Part shown: piece after piece, positions 47,127 through 56,105 of the stretch | Numbering within the stretch: position 1 is the first letter of the stretch | Layout of the letters: every line of letters starts with the position of its first letter | Assembly: GCA_002722955.1 (NCBI GenBank) | Contig: PBMZ01000131.1 | Coordinates: 1-63,578, forward strand | DNA: 63,578 nucleotides | Direction: 5' to 3' | Source: Planctomycetaceae bacterium | Lineage (GTDB): Bacteria; Planctomycetota; Planctomycetia; Planctomycetales; Planctomycetaceae | Position numbers and translations under genes: made by a program | The notes under the pieces: generated by a model | The model's input: the letters and a program-made list of their open reading frames with translations, nothing else | The model's database searches: none | What the model was told of the DNA's origin: nothing

Positions 47127-47810
47127 ATGAACCGAACGGTTGACGGCATTGAGGAGAATGACGATTTCGGTCTTAGTCTTTTCAACGCGAAACCTGATGA
47201 TGATTTATTGCGTCGGTTTGAGCAAGGTGACTTGAATTCCTTAGCTCTAGACATACTGAATGCGATGCATCTCTTAGGTGGAAATACTAGATGTGTAACC
47301 CGTGAAAAAATCGGAACGAAGAAAGGCTACTCAAAAGTCATGGTTGCACTTGTTGCGACACGTCAACTTCGCCTCGCTTTTAAGAAGGGCAAAACTCACT
47401 TCTACAGCCTGCCAGATTCAGTCGTATGTGCGTGCGATTTTGAGACACCAACGTCAACGCGAATCAAGGCAACAACATATCGCATTCTTCGTAATACGGC
47501 TTTGTCGCAAAGGATTAAACTGCTTCACCAAAACAGATGTCAAATATGTGGGTTCAGCATCCAGCTGCCAGACGGAACGGCTTACTCTGAGGCTCATCAT
47601 ATTAAACCACTTGGTACGCCGCACGATGGTCCAGATATAGAGCAAAACATTATTGTCTTGTGTCCGAATCATCACGCTATGTGTGATTATGGCGTTGTTC
47701 CGCTCGACATTGAAAGACTTCGATCTCATGAGATCCACCAAGTAGGTGTCGAATTCGTCTTATATCATAACAGCGAAATCTATGTTGGGAGTGAACTTGA
47801 TTCGTCTTGA
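47127..47810 (+). CDS. HNH endonuclease family protein
   Basis: A 227-residue protein. The C-terminal HNH domain shows CQICG, SEAHHIKPLG (the central His pair) and IIVLCPNHHAMCDYGVV, with the two cysteine pairs of a structural zinc. The N-terminal half is a small, helix-rich domain of unknown role. ATG 47127 is preferred to GTG 47115 because GAGG lies seven bases upstream. Codon use is visibly more AT-rich than in mutS, suggesting transfer from another source. It follows mutS by 24 bases but a functional link is not implied; it may be a homing- or restriction-type nuclease. Confidence 0.85.
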   Translation: MNRTVDGIEENDDFGLSLFNAKPDDDLLRRFEQGDLNSLALDILNAMHLLGGNTRCVTREKIGTKKGYSKVMVALVATRQLRLAFKKGKTHFYSLPDSVVCACDFETPTSTRIKATTYRILRNTALSQRIKLLHQNRCQICGFSIQLPDGTAYSEAHHIKPLGTPHDGPDIEQNIIVLCPNHHAMCDYGVVPLDIERLRSHEIHQVGVEFVLYHNSEIYVGSELDSS

Positions 47811-47864
47811 GGTCCTATCTTCGATTCATTCACCAGACAGATTAGCTCTTGATACGCGTGCCCG

Positions 47865-48053
47865 TCATCGATCCCGAACAATCTCACCGGCGGACATCTT
47901 GATCAGCTCACCGCAATGCGGGCAATACAAGTACGTTCGCTTCCACGTCACCAACTTCCGCTTGTTCGTACGAGTCCGCCGGCGCGGCTTGGTGTAGGTC
48001 TCGCCGCAGGACTTGCACTGTTCCTTTGGCTCTTTGTTCTGTTTAGACTTCAA
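47865..48053 (-). CDS. Small zinc-ribbon protein
   Basis: A 62-residue basic protein with CKSC at 13-16 and CPHC at 44-47, a spacing suited to one zinc ribbon, plus an RTRTNKRK basic patch. It has only a TTG start (48053), with AGGA ten bases upstream. No family is recognised beyond the ribbon; it may bind nucleic acid. It faces the cupin gene. Confidence 0.5.
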   Translation of the reverse strand: MKSKQNKEPKEQCKSCGETYTKPRRRTRTNKRKLVTWKRTYLYCPHCGELIKMSAGEIVRDR

Positions 48054-48102
48054 GTCAGCGATTCCTGAAACGTCGACCCTCGTTTAAGCCACTCTCACGA
48101 CT

Positions 48103-48531
48103 ATGACTACCAACTCCGATCAGAACAACGCCACTCGATTCGTTGACGCCTCGAACATGATCGTCGAGGAACTCCCATGGGGCCCACACGAATGGCTCTG
48201 TCGACCAGATATCGTTGATGCCGAGAAGCTTCTGATTGTTCGCGTACGAATGCCCGTCGGCAAGGCACACGAATTCCACCGTCACCCAGAGATGGAAGAA
48301 GTCATCTACATCGAAGAGGGAACGGCCGAGCAATGGGTAGACCAAGAAATGAAACTCCTCGGCCCCGGCGAGTCAGCTCATATCCCGATGGACGTCGTCC
48401 ACGGTACCTACAATGCCGGCGATACGACTCTGGTGTTTCTAGCAATCCTATCCCCCGCCAAGATCGAAGGCCCGCCATTGATCGACATGAAGGACGAGGA
48501 ACCTTGGAAGTCGCTCAGGGATGTCGACTGA
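48103..48531 (+). CDS. Cupin domain protein
   Basis: A 142-residue single-domain cupin. Motif 1 GKAHEFHRHPEMEEVIYIEEG gives the metal ligands His-x-x-His and Glu, and motif 2 GESAHIPMDVVHGTYN the last His. The fold binds a divalent metal and serves in small-molecule enzymes or sensors; no substrate can be named. Divergent from the zinc-ribbon ORF by 49 bases. Confidence 0.88.
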   Translation: MTTNSDQNNATRFVDASNMIVEELPWGPHEWLCRPDIVDAEKLLIVRVRMPVGKAHEFHRHPEMEEVIYIEEGTAEQWVDQEMKLLGPGESAHIPMDVVHGTYNAGDTTLVFLAILSPAKIEGPPLIDMKDEEPWKSLRDVD

Positions 48532-48656
48532 ATATGTTGATGTCTTTTGCTTCGCGTATGCAGATCGGATTCTGCACGAAGATAACCGATTTAATGGGCT
48601 GTGGCCCACTTACCAAGCTCACCCGACTTGAAAGGCTGACTACACGCCCGTCAAAG

Positions 48657-48850
48657 CTACTTCGTATAACATTCGAACAGTGGCAATTGTTCGTAGCACT
48701 CGGCTCTCTTGCGATAGCCCGGCTCGAAACTCGGATCACATTGGATGACGGCGGTGTAGTCGGCAATCGCTGCATCGAACAGGTTGCGGGATCGATAGAG
48801 ATCGCCACGTACAAAGTGGGCTCTCAGTAGAAGGGTCATGTAGCTAGAAC
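48657..48850 (-). pseudogene. 3' fragment of a TPR-repeat gene
   Basis: The frame reads RGDLYRSRNLFDAAIADYTA, then VIQCDPSFEPGYRKRAE, a TPR repeat and part of the next, to a TAG at 48657. Upstream, at about 48850-48857, it meets the stub of a transposase gene in a different frame. It is thus the last ~60 residues of a TPR protein cut by an insertion. An ATG at 48839 could start a tiny product, but this is unlikely to be functional. Confidence 0.6.
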
Positions 48851-48910
48851 GATCACCTTGCGAACGGCTTCCAGCTTGAATTCCCGAGAAAAAGTTCGAC
48901 GCTTGCTCAT
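48836..48910 (-). pseudogene. IS3-type transposase (OrfA) N-terminal stub
   Basis: ATG 48910, preceded by AGGAGAGG, opens MSKRRTFSREFKLEAVRKV, the typical start of the helix-turn-helix protein OrfA of IS3-family elements. After about 18 residues the homology ends and the frame stops at 48836 in unrelated sequence. Only the left end of the element has been kept. Confidence 0.7.
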
Positions 48911-48955
48911 AGTTCCTCTCCTGTCAGACTATCATGACATAAGGAGATTCACTGT
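48850..48955 (-). mobile_element. Remnant of an IS3-family left end
   Basis: The sequence TGGACAGTGAATCTCC ... up to the OrfA start has the layout of an IS3 left terminal repeat and leader. Its outer edge lies at or in the last codons of the metalloprotease gene (stop TGA 48949-48951 is inside it), and its inner edge is at ~48850. Exact IS ends need comparison with a complete copy. Confidence 0.55.
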
Positions 48956-50898
48956 CCACCAATCTTGGGTAAGGCCAGGGTACCTGATATTGAAAAGTCA
49001 AACGGGTCTTCATCCATGTCATTGTTCTGAAACGACACCGATCCTGAATGCAGCCCAACGTTTGACGCAACGAGTTCAATGGTGATCGGACTTGACTCAC
49101 CAGATTCGAGAATTGTGGGCAAGGGAGTAGCAGAAGCCAGCGTGAAATCGCCGTTAATGCTGAGCGATTCTGGATCAATGGCAAGTGGATCATCGCCGAT
49201 GTTCTGAACAGTCAAACTCGCACTCAGTGTCGTACCCAACGCACCTGATCCCATCGACACGTTTGTGATCCCGTCAATGACGTCGAGGCCACCCGGTCCG
49301 ATGAGACTTATTTCCGGACGATTGCTGGGACATGGCTGCCGTGCATCTCCATCGAACCGTCCATTTCGAAGATCACGACCTGTTCCACCCATGATCACGT
49401 CATTTGCATCTGGGTTCTGATTCTTTCCCCTGCCCCAAATGATGTCGTCGTTCGCGCCACCGTCAAGCAAATCGTCACCCATTCCACCGATCAACACGTC
49501 GCAACCGACACCCCCGCGGATCGTGTCGTTTCCTCCGCCACCATCCAATTGATCATTCCCATTCCCTCCGAGAATCTCATCGTTGCCACCACCCCCTTTC
49601 ACGGTGTCGTTTCCAGCGCCAGCATCGATCTTCGAGGGTATTGTTAATGTTTGGAACATCGATATATCGTCGTTGCCTCCAAAGGACTTGATGTCAATAT
49701 CACTGACACTCGCCACAGGAAACAGTCGGTTCGCACCGTTGACCGCCACATCGATATTCTGTCCGTTCAGAGCAAGACTGATTCTATCATTAAAGTTGCC
49801 GGGTGCGCCAACAACGTGGAGTGTGCGATCGTTGTCGACGAATGCTCCATGACCGAGTACATAGAGCGTATACTTCCCGGATTGCCCGCCACCATCCACA
49901 CGGACTAAGTAATTTCCGTCGGCCGGTACATTGATGCCGATAAGGTATGGCAAATCACTTGTATGTGTGGCTCTTGGTAACACTTGACCATTTGCATTCT
50001 CTACAGAGATAATAAAAGAGCCTAATCGTTCCGCGATTGGAAGGTTGTTGTTGCGATTGCTAACACCCTGCAAAACCAATCTTTGGCCGGCATGCGCAGA
50101 GAACTTGTAGAAGTCAACCATATCGGCGGCCGAGACGCTGCCGTTTACAGCAGCAAATCCGCTCGGGATTGTCTGTGCATTCGCACGATTGTCATTGTCG
50201 CCTGCCCCTTCAGTTCCGGGAGCAGTTGACAGTTTGCCGTGACTCAAGGGAGAGAAGCCAACCCGCCCCACTGGACTTCCACTTCTCATAATGTAATTGG
50301 GAGGTGTTGCCGAGCTCCCCAAATTGGGATCCCCCTGACCATCTGCGTGCGTCAGCCCAAATGAGTGACCGATTTCATGTGCGGCTGTTGACGCGAGCGC
50401 GTCGATCAACTTTTCGATTGCCGACGTACGGGTCTCAGCATTGGCGCTCTCCAGTCCGTTTTTATCAACGTAATTGTCAAAAAGATTTGTATGCACGCTC
50501 ATCGAATCATTCGGAATGAGATTGCTAACATCGACACCGATATTGTCGCCATCCTGCCCAAGAAAAGTTCCAAGATACTGTGTTCCGGCGAGGCCAAATG
50601 TAACCGTCGCGGCGTTCGGATCGGGTGTTGTGCGAAACGTAATGTCGTATCCGGAAAAGATTTCCTCAAGATTAGATCGGATGCCTGCCTTAACCGTATT
50701 GACTTCGCCCGCAGTCAATCGACGGTTCATGTCCACGTCTGCTTCATCTTGTGCCTCAACAAGTAAGCTCTGGAAACCAGTGAATGAAAGAAAAACTGTC
50801 TGCGCGAGTAGATAGCGGTTCTCAAGTGTTTCAATGGCTTGCAGAGAAGCGTGCCGCAAGCTCGAATTCACATGTGAAATAACGCGACGATGTGGCAT
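48949..50898 (-). CDS. Secreted RTX-type zinc metalloprotease with LEPR-XLL-like motif, C-terminus truncated
   Basis: A 649-residue secreted protein from ATG 50898 (AGGAG seven bases upstream). An LEPR-XLL-like motif IETLENRYLLA lies at residues 22-32; a metzincin zinc site HEIGHSFGLTH at 174-184 with a Met-turn (NYIMRSG) follows; a PPC-like beta domain near 260-360; RTX calcium repeats of the GGxGND type at about 415-500 (GNDTVKGGGGNDEILGGNGN...); and a C-terminal choice-of-anchor-D-like domain from about 535, ending abruptly at GTLALPKIGGQ where the IS3-type end begins. Family members usually go on for a further sorting region, so the end is probably lost. It may degrade extracellular protein. 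Confidence 0.85.
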   Translation of the reverse strand: MPHRRVISHVNSSLRHASLQAIETLENRYLLAQTVFLSFTGFQSLLVEAQDEADVDMNRRLTAGEVNTVKAGIRSNLEEIFSGYDITFRTTPDPNAATVTFGLAGTQYLGTFLGQDGDNIGVDVSNLIPNDSMSVHTNLFDNYVDKNGLESANAETRTSAIEKLIDALASTAAHEIGHSFGLTHADGQGDPNLGSSATPPNYIMRSGSPVGRVGFSPLSHGKLSTAPGTEGAGDNDNRANAQTIPSGFAAVNGSVSAADMVDFYKFSAHAGQRLVLQGVSNRNNNLPIAERLGSFIISVENANGQVLPRATHTSDLPYLIGINVPADGNYLVRVDGGGQSGKYTLYVLGHGAFVDNDRTLHVVGAPGNFNDRISLALNGQNIDVAVNGANRLFPVASVSDIDIKSFGGNDDISMFQTLTIPSKIDAGAGNDTVKGGGGNDEILGGNGNDQLDGGGGNDTIRGGVGCDVLIGGMGDDLLDGGANDDIIWGRGKNQNPDANDVIMGGTGRDLRNGRFDGDARQPCPSNRPEISLIGPGGLDVIDGITNVSMGSGALGTTLSASLTVQNIGDDPLAIDPESLSINGDFTLASATPLPTILESGESSPITIELVASNVGLHSGSVSFQNNDMDEDPFDFSISGTLALPKIGGQ

Positions 50899-50916
50899 TG
50901 GGGACTCCTATCAAAT

Positions 50917-51777
50917 TCAATACTGTATAAGTTCTAATGGTTCGACAACTCTGCCAGATTGATCAATCCTGCCGCTTGAATCACCGATGTAGACCTTCGC
51001 CGTCCCTCTTTTGTAGCGGCTAACGTTCTCATAAATCGCAGGGACAACCATTTCCCCAGCCGTGTTGATCACTCCCCATTTCCTATTTCTCTGTACGACA
51101 GCTCGGCGCTCGCTGAACGTTCTCGCAGATTCAAACTGCGGCGCAATCACCCAATTTCCTGTATGATCGATGTAACCCCAGCTGTTTGCGACCACACATG
51201 CCGGGGCCAAACCATCATTGAAATTTCCGCAATTTAGGTATCTTGCCGGTATTACAAACAATTCTGTTTTGTCAATATATCCCCACTTTCCTTGAATCTT
51301 GACGTGTGCGAGCCCATTCGAACTGAAGTATCCGCAATGCTCATAGCGAGGCGGGATGACGATCATCCCTGCCCAATCAACGAAACCCCATAAATCATTT
51401 CGATAAACTGGTGCGGTCTGAGGATCATACCGTGGCAGGTCTGCAAAATGGATCTCCCGATCATAGACGGCTGGCAAAACGACCTTTCCTTGCTGATCCT
51501 TTAGGCCGTAATGCTTGCCATCCTTAAAACACTGTAATGGTTTCTTTGGCCGCGCCACGTTTTCCATTTGATGACGCGATTTGTCGACAATAGCATTACG
51601 CTGCCAGAGTCCTGGCGTAGAACTCCGTGTCGCTGAAACAGTGACGCCATCACTCTTAATGTATTCGTCGTCCTTCACAATTCCTAAACTCAAGCGGGTG
51701 GGCTGCGAATGCAACGGCCCCGAACACGCGATATACGCGATCATGAGGCAAACAATGGCAATCCGAATTCGAAACAT
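50917..51777 (-). CDS. WG-repeat protein, secreted
   Basis: A 286-residue protein with a signal peptide (residues 1 to about 25) and five to six WG repeats (WGFVDWAGMIVIPPRYEHCG, WGYIDKTELFVIPARYLNCG, WGYIDHTGNWVIAPQFESAR, WGVINTAGEMVVPAIYENVS). WG (KWG) repeats form a beta-propeller-like scaffold of unknown use. It lies 18 bases upstream of the metalloprotease gene on the same strand, so the two are likely one transcript and could be secreted together. Composition is more AT-rich than the core genes. Confidence 0.85.
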   Translation of the reverse strand: MFRIRIAIVCLMIAYIACSGPLHSQPTRLSLGIVKDDEYIKSDGVTVSATRSSTPGLWQRNAIVDKSRHQMENVARPKKPLQCFKDGKHYGLKDQQGKVVLPAVYDREIHFADLPRYDPQTAPVYRNDLWGFVDWAGMIVIPPRYEHCGYFSSNGLAHVKIQGKWGYIDKTELFVIPARYLNCGNFNDGLAPACVVANSWGYIDHTGNWVIAPQFESARTFSERRAVVQRNRKWGVINTAGEMVVPAIYENVSRYKRGTAKVYIGDSSGRIDQSGRVVEPLELIQY

Positions 51778-52721
51778 GTCGTCACTCCACTAATTCCATT
51801 TAGTTCGATGAGATCCCACTGGGCGATCATTCTCACAATCCAAACAATCGGATTGTCGAACTCTATGCCAAAAAACACTGGCCCCCTAGATCAATCCTGC
51901 TTCGTTTTAATCGCCAGCCTTTCATTCCATCACCGCTAGCCAAAATCACGCCGCATTTGATGCAACAAAATCAAACTTGGAAAGCGTGATTCGAAATTAC
52001 GCACATGGATACGATTCAAAATTCACATCACCAAGATTCATTAACTAACTGAATAGTGAACATACGATAATAAACGAGGTGTTAGTAAAATCTTGACGAC
52101 TTTTCCGATTTTTTCGAATTTCAGTAATGCAAATGAGCGGTTGCGAAGAAGTGGGACTGCAGTGGAATTGCCAGGATTCCCTTCACATATTCCATGCTCC
52201 GGACGAATTCGGTTGAATTGAAACAGAAGGTCGCAGAGAACGCGGAGAGTTTCCACATTCTCTGCGACCTCCGCGGACTCCTGTTCAATTCATTGCCTTC
52301 CAAACGCAGTCGCCATCGGCTTGCCGTTAAACGATTCTGCGGGACTTTCGCCGCAAAGAAAGAGAATTCCCGTTCATCGAACATGTTTGCCAGTTTGCTG
52401 GTTGTGATTACGCGCAACAACGTCGCCATCTATGCCAAGCGCACTTGGCCCAACACCGCGATGTTCGCCGAGAATCCATGGCCTCGCACTGGCCGATAAG
52501 GTCATATCTCGTGAACCTGCACTCTTTCCGATAAAGATTCTGATTGTGATTTGGACTGGAACGGCGACCTGATAAGAACTTGTCAAGCAACATGACTGCC
52601 CCAAACCGACGTAGTGGCCCCGATCCTCGCGTCTCGTCAAAGATTTGGCTGCTCGTAAGACGTATGCTTTACCGATCCAACCAGTCGATCAAGGCGAGTT
52701 CGAAACCGAGCACAATGCAGG
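51778..52721. other. Gene-poor AT-rich spacer
   Basis: No convincing gene in 944 bases; short frames (for example 52194-52499 plus, 52121-52429 minus) lack starts, ribosome sites and protein-like composition. It contains the inverted repeat at 52213-52292. The first 350 bases are notably AT-rich and may hold the promoter of the WG-repeat/metalloprotease pair. Confidence 0.55.
52213..52292. repeat. Inverted repeat (GGTCGCAGAGAA family)
   Basis: AGGTCGCAGAGAA (52228-52240) pairs exactly with TTCTCTGCGACCT (52258-52270); outside these, GAATTGAAACAG and CTGTTCAATTC pair imperfectly, with an extra CCGCGGACTC in the right arm. Confidence 0.75.
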
Positions 52722-53261
52722 CTAAACAGCTCGATCGCCGAATCGGTCGAGGAACTTGGCTAGTTTGGGCTGGATCACCATTTGGCAGTAACCCTGCATC
52801 GGATTCAAGTTGAAATAGTTCTGGTGGTAGTCTTCCGCAGAGTAGTAATCGGATAGCTCGGTGATTTCGGTGACGATAGGATTGGGAAACTCGCCCGATG
52901 CGTCCAATCGTGATTTGACTTGCTCGGCGGTTTCTTGTTGCGTGGCGTTTGAATAGAAGATAGCAGAACGGTACTGCGTCCCGTGATCGGCGCCTTGACG
53001 GTTCAGTGTTGTTGGGTCGTGCGTGTGGAAGAACACTTCCAGTAAATCTTCTAGCTGTAAGCTGTTCGGGTCGAAGTCGACTTTGCAGACCTCGGCGTGG
53101 CCTGTCGTTCCCGAGCAGACTTGGTGGTAGGTTGGATCGGCAACCTCGCCGCCGGTGTAGCCAGACTCGACGTCGGTGACGCCTTGAAGTCGCTGAAAGA
53201 CGGCCTCGACGCACCAAAAGCAGCCGGCGCCCAGATAGATTGTTTCGCTCGAATCGCTCAT
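52722..53261 (-). CDS. msrA: Peptide-methionine (S)-S-oxide reductase MsrA
   Basis: A 179-residue MsrA from ATG 53261 (in-frame codons to 53324 belong to the leader). Catalytic Cys in GAGCFWCVEAVF, GYTGGEVADPTYHQVCSG, GHAEVCKVDFDP, and the YHQNYFNLNP end. It repairs S-methionine sulfoxide in proteins; the second and later cysteines may serve for recycling. The palindrome at 53335-53551 lies at its start side. Confidence 0.95.
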   Translation of the reverse strand: MSDSSETIYLGAGCFWCVEAVFQRLQGVTDVESGYTGGEVADPTYHQVCSGTTGHAEVCKVDFDPNSLQLEDLLEVFFHTHDPTTLNRQGADHGTQYRSAIFYSNATQQETAEQVKSRLDASGEFPNPIVTEITELSDYYSAEDYHQNYFNLNPMQGYCQMVIQPKLAKFLDRFGDRAV

Positions 53262-53334
53262 CTTTCGTGATCCCTGGAAGATAGTAAACGTTTTGAATGT
53301 AACCTTCTGCGAGCTTCGTGCCAATCAACTCGAA

Positions 53335-53551
53335 TAACCCGACGCGTGAGTTTTGAAGTTGGGTGTTTCCGCGTCTGATGCTTGGTTCGAACGAAAAAAT
53401 ACATCATCCACCGCCCCTGAGTTTACGTCGGGGGCGGTGTTTTCTGATCTGACGCCTGTGCCGAAACTCGCGGTAGGTCCCGCAGAACAGGCTCGGTAAG
53501 TGGCTACCAGACCAACGCAATGCGCAACATCAAAACTCACGCTTCGGGTTA
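53335..53551. repeat. Inverted repeat, GGTAACCCGACGCGTGAG family, copy 2, with a second repeat inside
   Basis: Arms 53335-53356 and 53530-53551 (22 bases, one mismatch) share the end TAACCCGACGCGTGAG with the element at 44323. Between the arms lies a hairpin of the other family (53410-53438; ACCGCCCC / GGGGCGGT), so one repeat seems inserted into another. Confidence 0.8.
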
Positions 53552-53708
53552 CCTTGTTGGACTTTTGGCGGTGATCTCCAGCAAAACTGCCTCGCCGCAA
53601 ATCTTTGTTGGTTTGGTTGTTCACGTTAGCGATCAACTGTAAAGTGGGCGTTTCCCCTCACCTAATCCTCGATTCTCTGCTACTGTTTTCTCGCCGATTG
53701 GACCTACC

Positions 53709-54878
53709 TTGGAAGCCTTAATTCCACCGGAATGGTTTGCTGAAAAGCACCCTGCGATTCTCGCAGTGATCGCCGCTGTGGCCATGTATGCGCTGATGAA
53801 AGGTGCGGACTGGTTGGTCGATGGTGCTTCTGATTTAGCGTACGGCCTGGGAGTTCCCAAGGTGATCGTCGGTGCCACGATTGTTTCGTTGGGGACGACG
53901 GCTCCGGAGTGTGCGGTGTCGGTCATGGCGGCCTGGAAAGGCAACGCTGGATTGGCTTTGGGCAACGCAGTCGGGTCGATTATTGCTGATACCGGTTTGA
54001 TCTTTGGGTTAGGTTGCGCGCTGGTGGTCTTGCCCGCCGATCCGCAGATTCTTTCACGTCAAGGCTGGGTGCAATTCGGCTCGGCCGTTCTATTGGCTGC
54101 GCTTTGTTACGCGTCGTTTGCAATCGATGGTGAGGCCGCGGCTCTTGGGCGAGAAGTCGGTGGCCTGTTCCTCGTGCTTCTGGCTCTGTACATGATCATT
54201 TCGATGAAGTGGAGTCAATCGGCTGCTACCGCCGAGGCCCACGCGAAGGCAGATGAAGCGGCCGAAGGCTCGAGCGAAGAAGGCGGCGCCTCGGAAGAGA
54301 GAGCCGACGTCGTCAAGTGTTTAATGATGATCGTGTTTGGAGCCGCCGTTGTTGTCTTTTCCAGCTACATGTTGATCGAGTCAGTCTCGGAAATCGCCAG
54401 GCAGTTTGGTGTCCCCAAAGTTGTGATCGCAGGAACAGTAGTTGCATTCGGTACATCGTTGCCGGAGCTGATGGTTGCGATCACGTCAATTCGCCGCGGG
54501 CATTTTGACTTGTTGGTGGGGAACGTTGTTGGTGCTGATGTGCTGAACGTGCTGTTTGTAATTGGTGCGTCGGCAGTGGCCGCACCGTTGCCGATTATCG
54601 ATCCGGAGGCGAAGATTCCCGAAGTCTTCTTGCTGCTGCACTTGCCAGCAATGCTGACGATCTTATTGATGTTCCGAATCTTCATCTTCAAGGCGTCCAA
54701 GACTGGCAAGTTTAGTCGGTGGATGGGCTATCCGCTCTTGGCAACTTACTTGGCTTTCTTGATTGGATCATTGGCCACGACTAGTGACCCCGACGAAAAA
54801 GGTCACGGAGCGAGTTCCAACGGGTCATTAGATACGAGGCAACACTATGTCCGAGCCGCTGACAGTTTTGAGCGATGA
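53709..54878 (+). CDS. Calcium/sodium antiporter family protein (CaCA type)
   Basis: A 389-residue protein with ten to eleven transmembrane helices. The two alpha repeats are clear: VGATIVSLGTTAPECAVSVM and VVIAGTVVAFGTSLPELMVAI, each with the Gly-Thr-x-x-Pro-Glu pore motif of YrbG-like Ca2+/Na+ exchangers. A charged loop (EAHAKADEAAEGSSEEGGAS) sits between the halves. Only a TTG start at 53709 is available for the full first helix. Its last 32 bases overlap the start of the LarA-like gene. Confidence 0.9.
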   Translation: MEALIPPEWFAEKHPAILAVIAAVAMYALMKGADWLVDGASDLAYGLGVPKVIVGATIVSLGTTAPECAVSVMAAWKGNAGLALGNAVGSIIADTGLIFGLGCALVVLPADPQILSRQGWVQFGSAVLLAALCYASFAIDGEAAALGREVGGLFLVLLALYMIISMKWSQSAATAEAHAKADEAAEGSSEEGGASEERADVVKCLMMIVFGAAVVVFSSYMLIESVSEIARQFGVPKVVIAGTVVAFGTSLPELMVAITSIRRGHFDLLVGNVVGADVLNVLFVIGASAVAAPLPIIDPEAKIPEVFLLLHLPAMLTILLMFRIFIFKASKTGKFSRWMGYPLLATYLAFLIGSLATTSDPDEKGHGASSNGSLDTRQHYVRAADSFER

Positions 54879-56088
54879 CGATGTCCGCGACTGGTTCGCG
54901 TCATCGATTCCAACAGCGGAGTTTATCGGCAAGCGTGTGCTTTTGATCGTGCCCGACGCGACACGCACGGCACCACTGCCTCTACTGTTCGGTGCGATCT
55001 ACGAAAGCATCGGTGCGATTGTTGGCAAGCTCGATGTGCTGGTCGCATTGGGGACTCACCCACCGATGCCGGAAGACGTCATTTGCGAGATGCTCGGTAT
55101 CACCGCCGATGATCGCAGTGGACGCTATGCCGACGTTGGCCTCTTCAATCACGAGTGGGATCGAGAAGACCGGCTGACGACCATTGGCACGCTGACCAAA
55201 GACGAAACCAGTGCTCTCTCGGACGGAGTACTGGACCTCGACGTGCCGGTTGCCATCAATTCACGGATCAGCGATTACGACATTCTGTTGGTGATGGGCC
55301 CCGTGTTTCCTCACGAGGTCGTTGGATTCTCAGGCGGAAACAAGTACTTCTTTCCGGGCATCTCCGGCCCGGACTTGTTGAACTTCTTCCATTGGCTCGG
55401 AGCTCTGATCACCAACGTGGGGATTATTGGAGTCAAGGAGACACCAGTTCGCCAAGTCGTGGATCGTGCCGCCGCCATGATTCCCGTCGAGCGACGTTGC
55501 ATCACCTTCGTTGTTGCCAGCGGTGGCGGCTTGCATGGATTGTTCTACGGCTCGCCCGAGGTCGCGTGGGAGAAGGCGGTCGAGGTTTCGGGCAAGGCTC
55601 ACATTCGCCGCGTCGATAAACCGTTCAAGCAGATACTCTCGTGTGCGCCCGCGATGTACGACGAGGTCTGGGTTGCCGGCAAGTGCATGTATAAGCTGGA
55701 ACCCATCGTTGGCGACGGCGGCGAATTAATCATTTATGCGCCGCATCTTAGCGAAATCTCGGTAACACATGGCGGGCTGATCGAGCAGGTCGGCTATCAT
55801 GTGCGCGATTACTTCACCAAACAATGGGACAAGTTCAAGGACGTCCCTTGGGGAGTCCTTGCCCATTCCACTCACGTTCGCGGCACGGGAACTTTCGAGG
55901 ACGGCGTCGAGAAACCTCGCGTCAAAGTCACACTGGCGTCGCAGATCCCGCCCGATGTCTGCGAGCGAATCAATCTCGGCTATCGCGATCCCAACACGAT
56001 CGATGTCGAGTCGTTCGCAAACCGCGAGGATGAGGGCATCTTGCTGGTAAGGAAAGCTGGCGAGCAACTTTACCGGCTCAACGATTAA
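54847..56088 (+). CDS. LarA-like nickel-pincer racemase family protein (DUF2088)
   Basis: A 413-residue protein of the lactate racemase LarA family. The DxTR motif is VPDATRTAP near 36-43; GTHPPM at 69-74; the nickel/cofactor residues correspond to His102 (NHEWD), His156 (FPHEVVGFSGG), Lys166 (SGGNKYFFPGI) and His182 (NFFHWLG), with the same spacing 156-166-182 as His174-Lys184-His200 of the characterised enzyme. It should bind the nickel-pincer nucleotide, and a substrate other than lactate is likely. ATG 54847, with GAGG eight bases upstream, overlaps the antiporter gene by 32 bases. LarB, LarC and LarE genes are not in the window. Confidence 0.85.
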   Translation: MSEPLTVLSDDDVRDWFASSIPTAEFIGKRVLLIVPDATRTAPLPLLFGAIYESIGAIVGKLDVLVALGTHPPMPEDVICEMLGITADDRSGRYADVGLFNHEWDREDRLTTIGTLTKDETSALSDGVLDLDVPVAINSRISDYDILLVMGPVFPHEVVGFSGGNKYFFPGISGPDLLNFFHWLGALITNVGIIGVKETPVRQVVDRAAAMIPVERRCITFVVASGGGLHGLFYGSPEVAWEKAVEVSGKAHIRRVDKPFKQILSCAPAMYDEVWVAGKCMYKLEPIVGDGGELIIYAPHLSEISVTHGGLIEQVGYHVRDYFTKQWDKFKDVPWGVLAHSTHVRGTGTFEDGVEKPRVKVTLASQIPPDVCERINLGYRDPNTIDVESFANREDEGILLVRKAGEQLYRLND

Positions 56089-56105
56089 TCAAGACGGATT
56101 TACTA

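Noticed and set aside
44487..47810. mutS and the HNH nuclease as a defence or restriction unit
   Set aside because: MutS is a normal-length housekeeping enzyme and the HNH gene differs in composition; adjacency alone gives no support.
52722..53324. Longer MsrA with 21 extra N-terminal residues
   Set aside because: The extra residues are not family-like; the ATG at 53261 gives the normal MsrA start.
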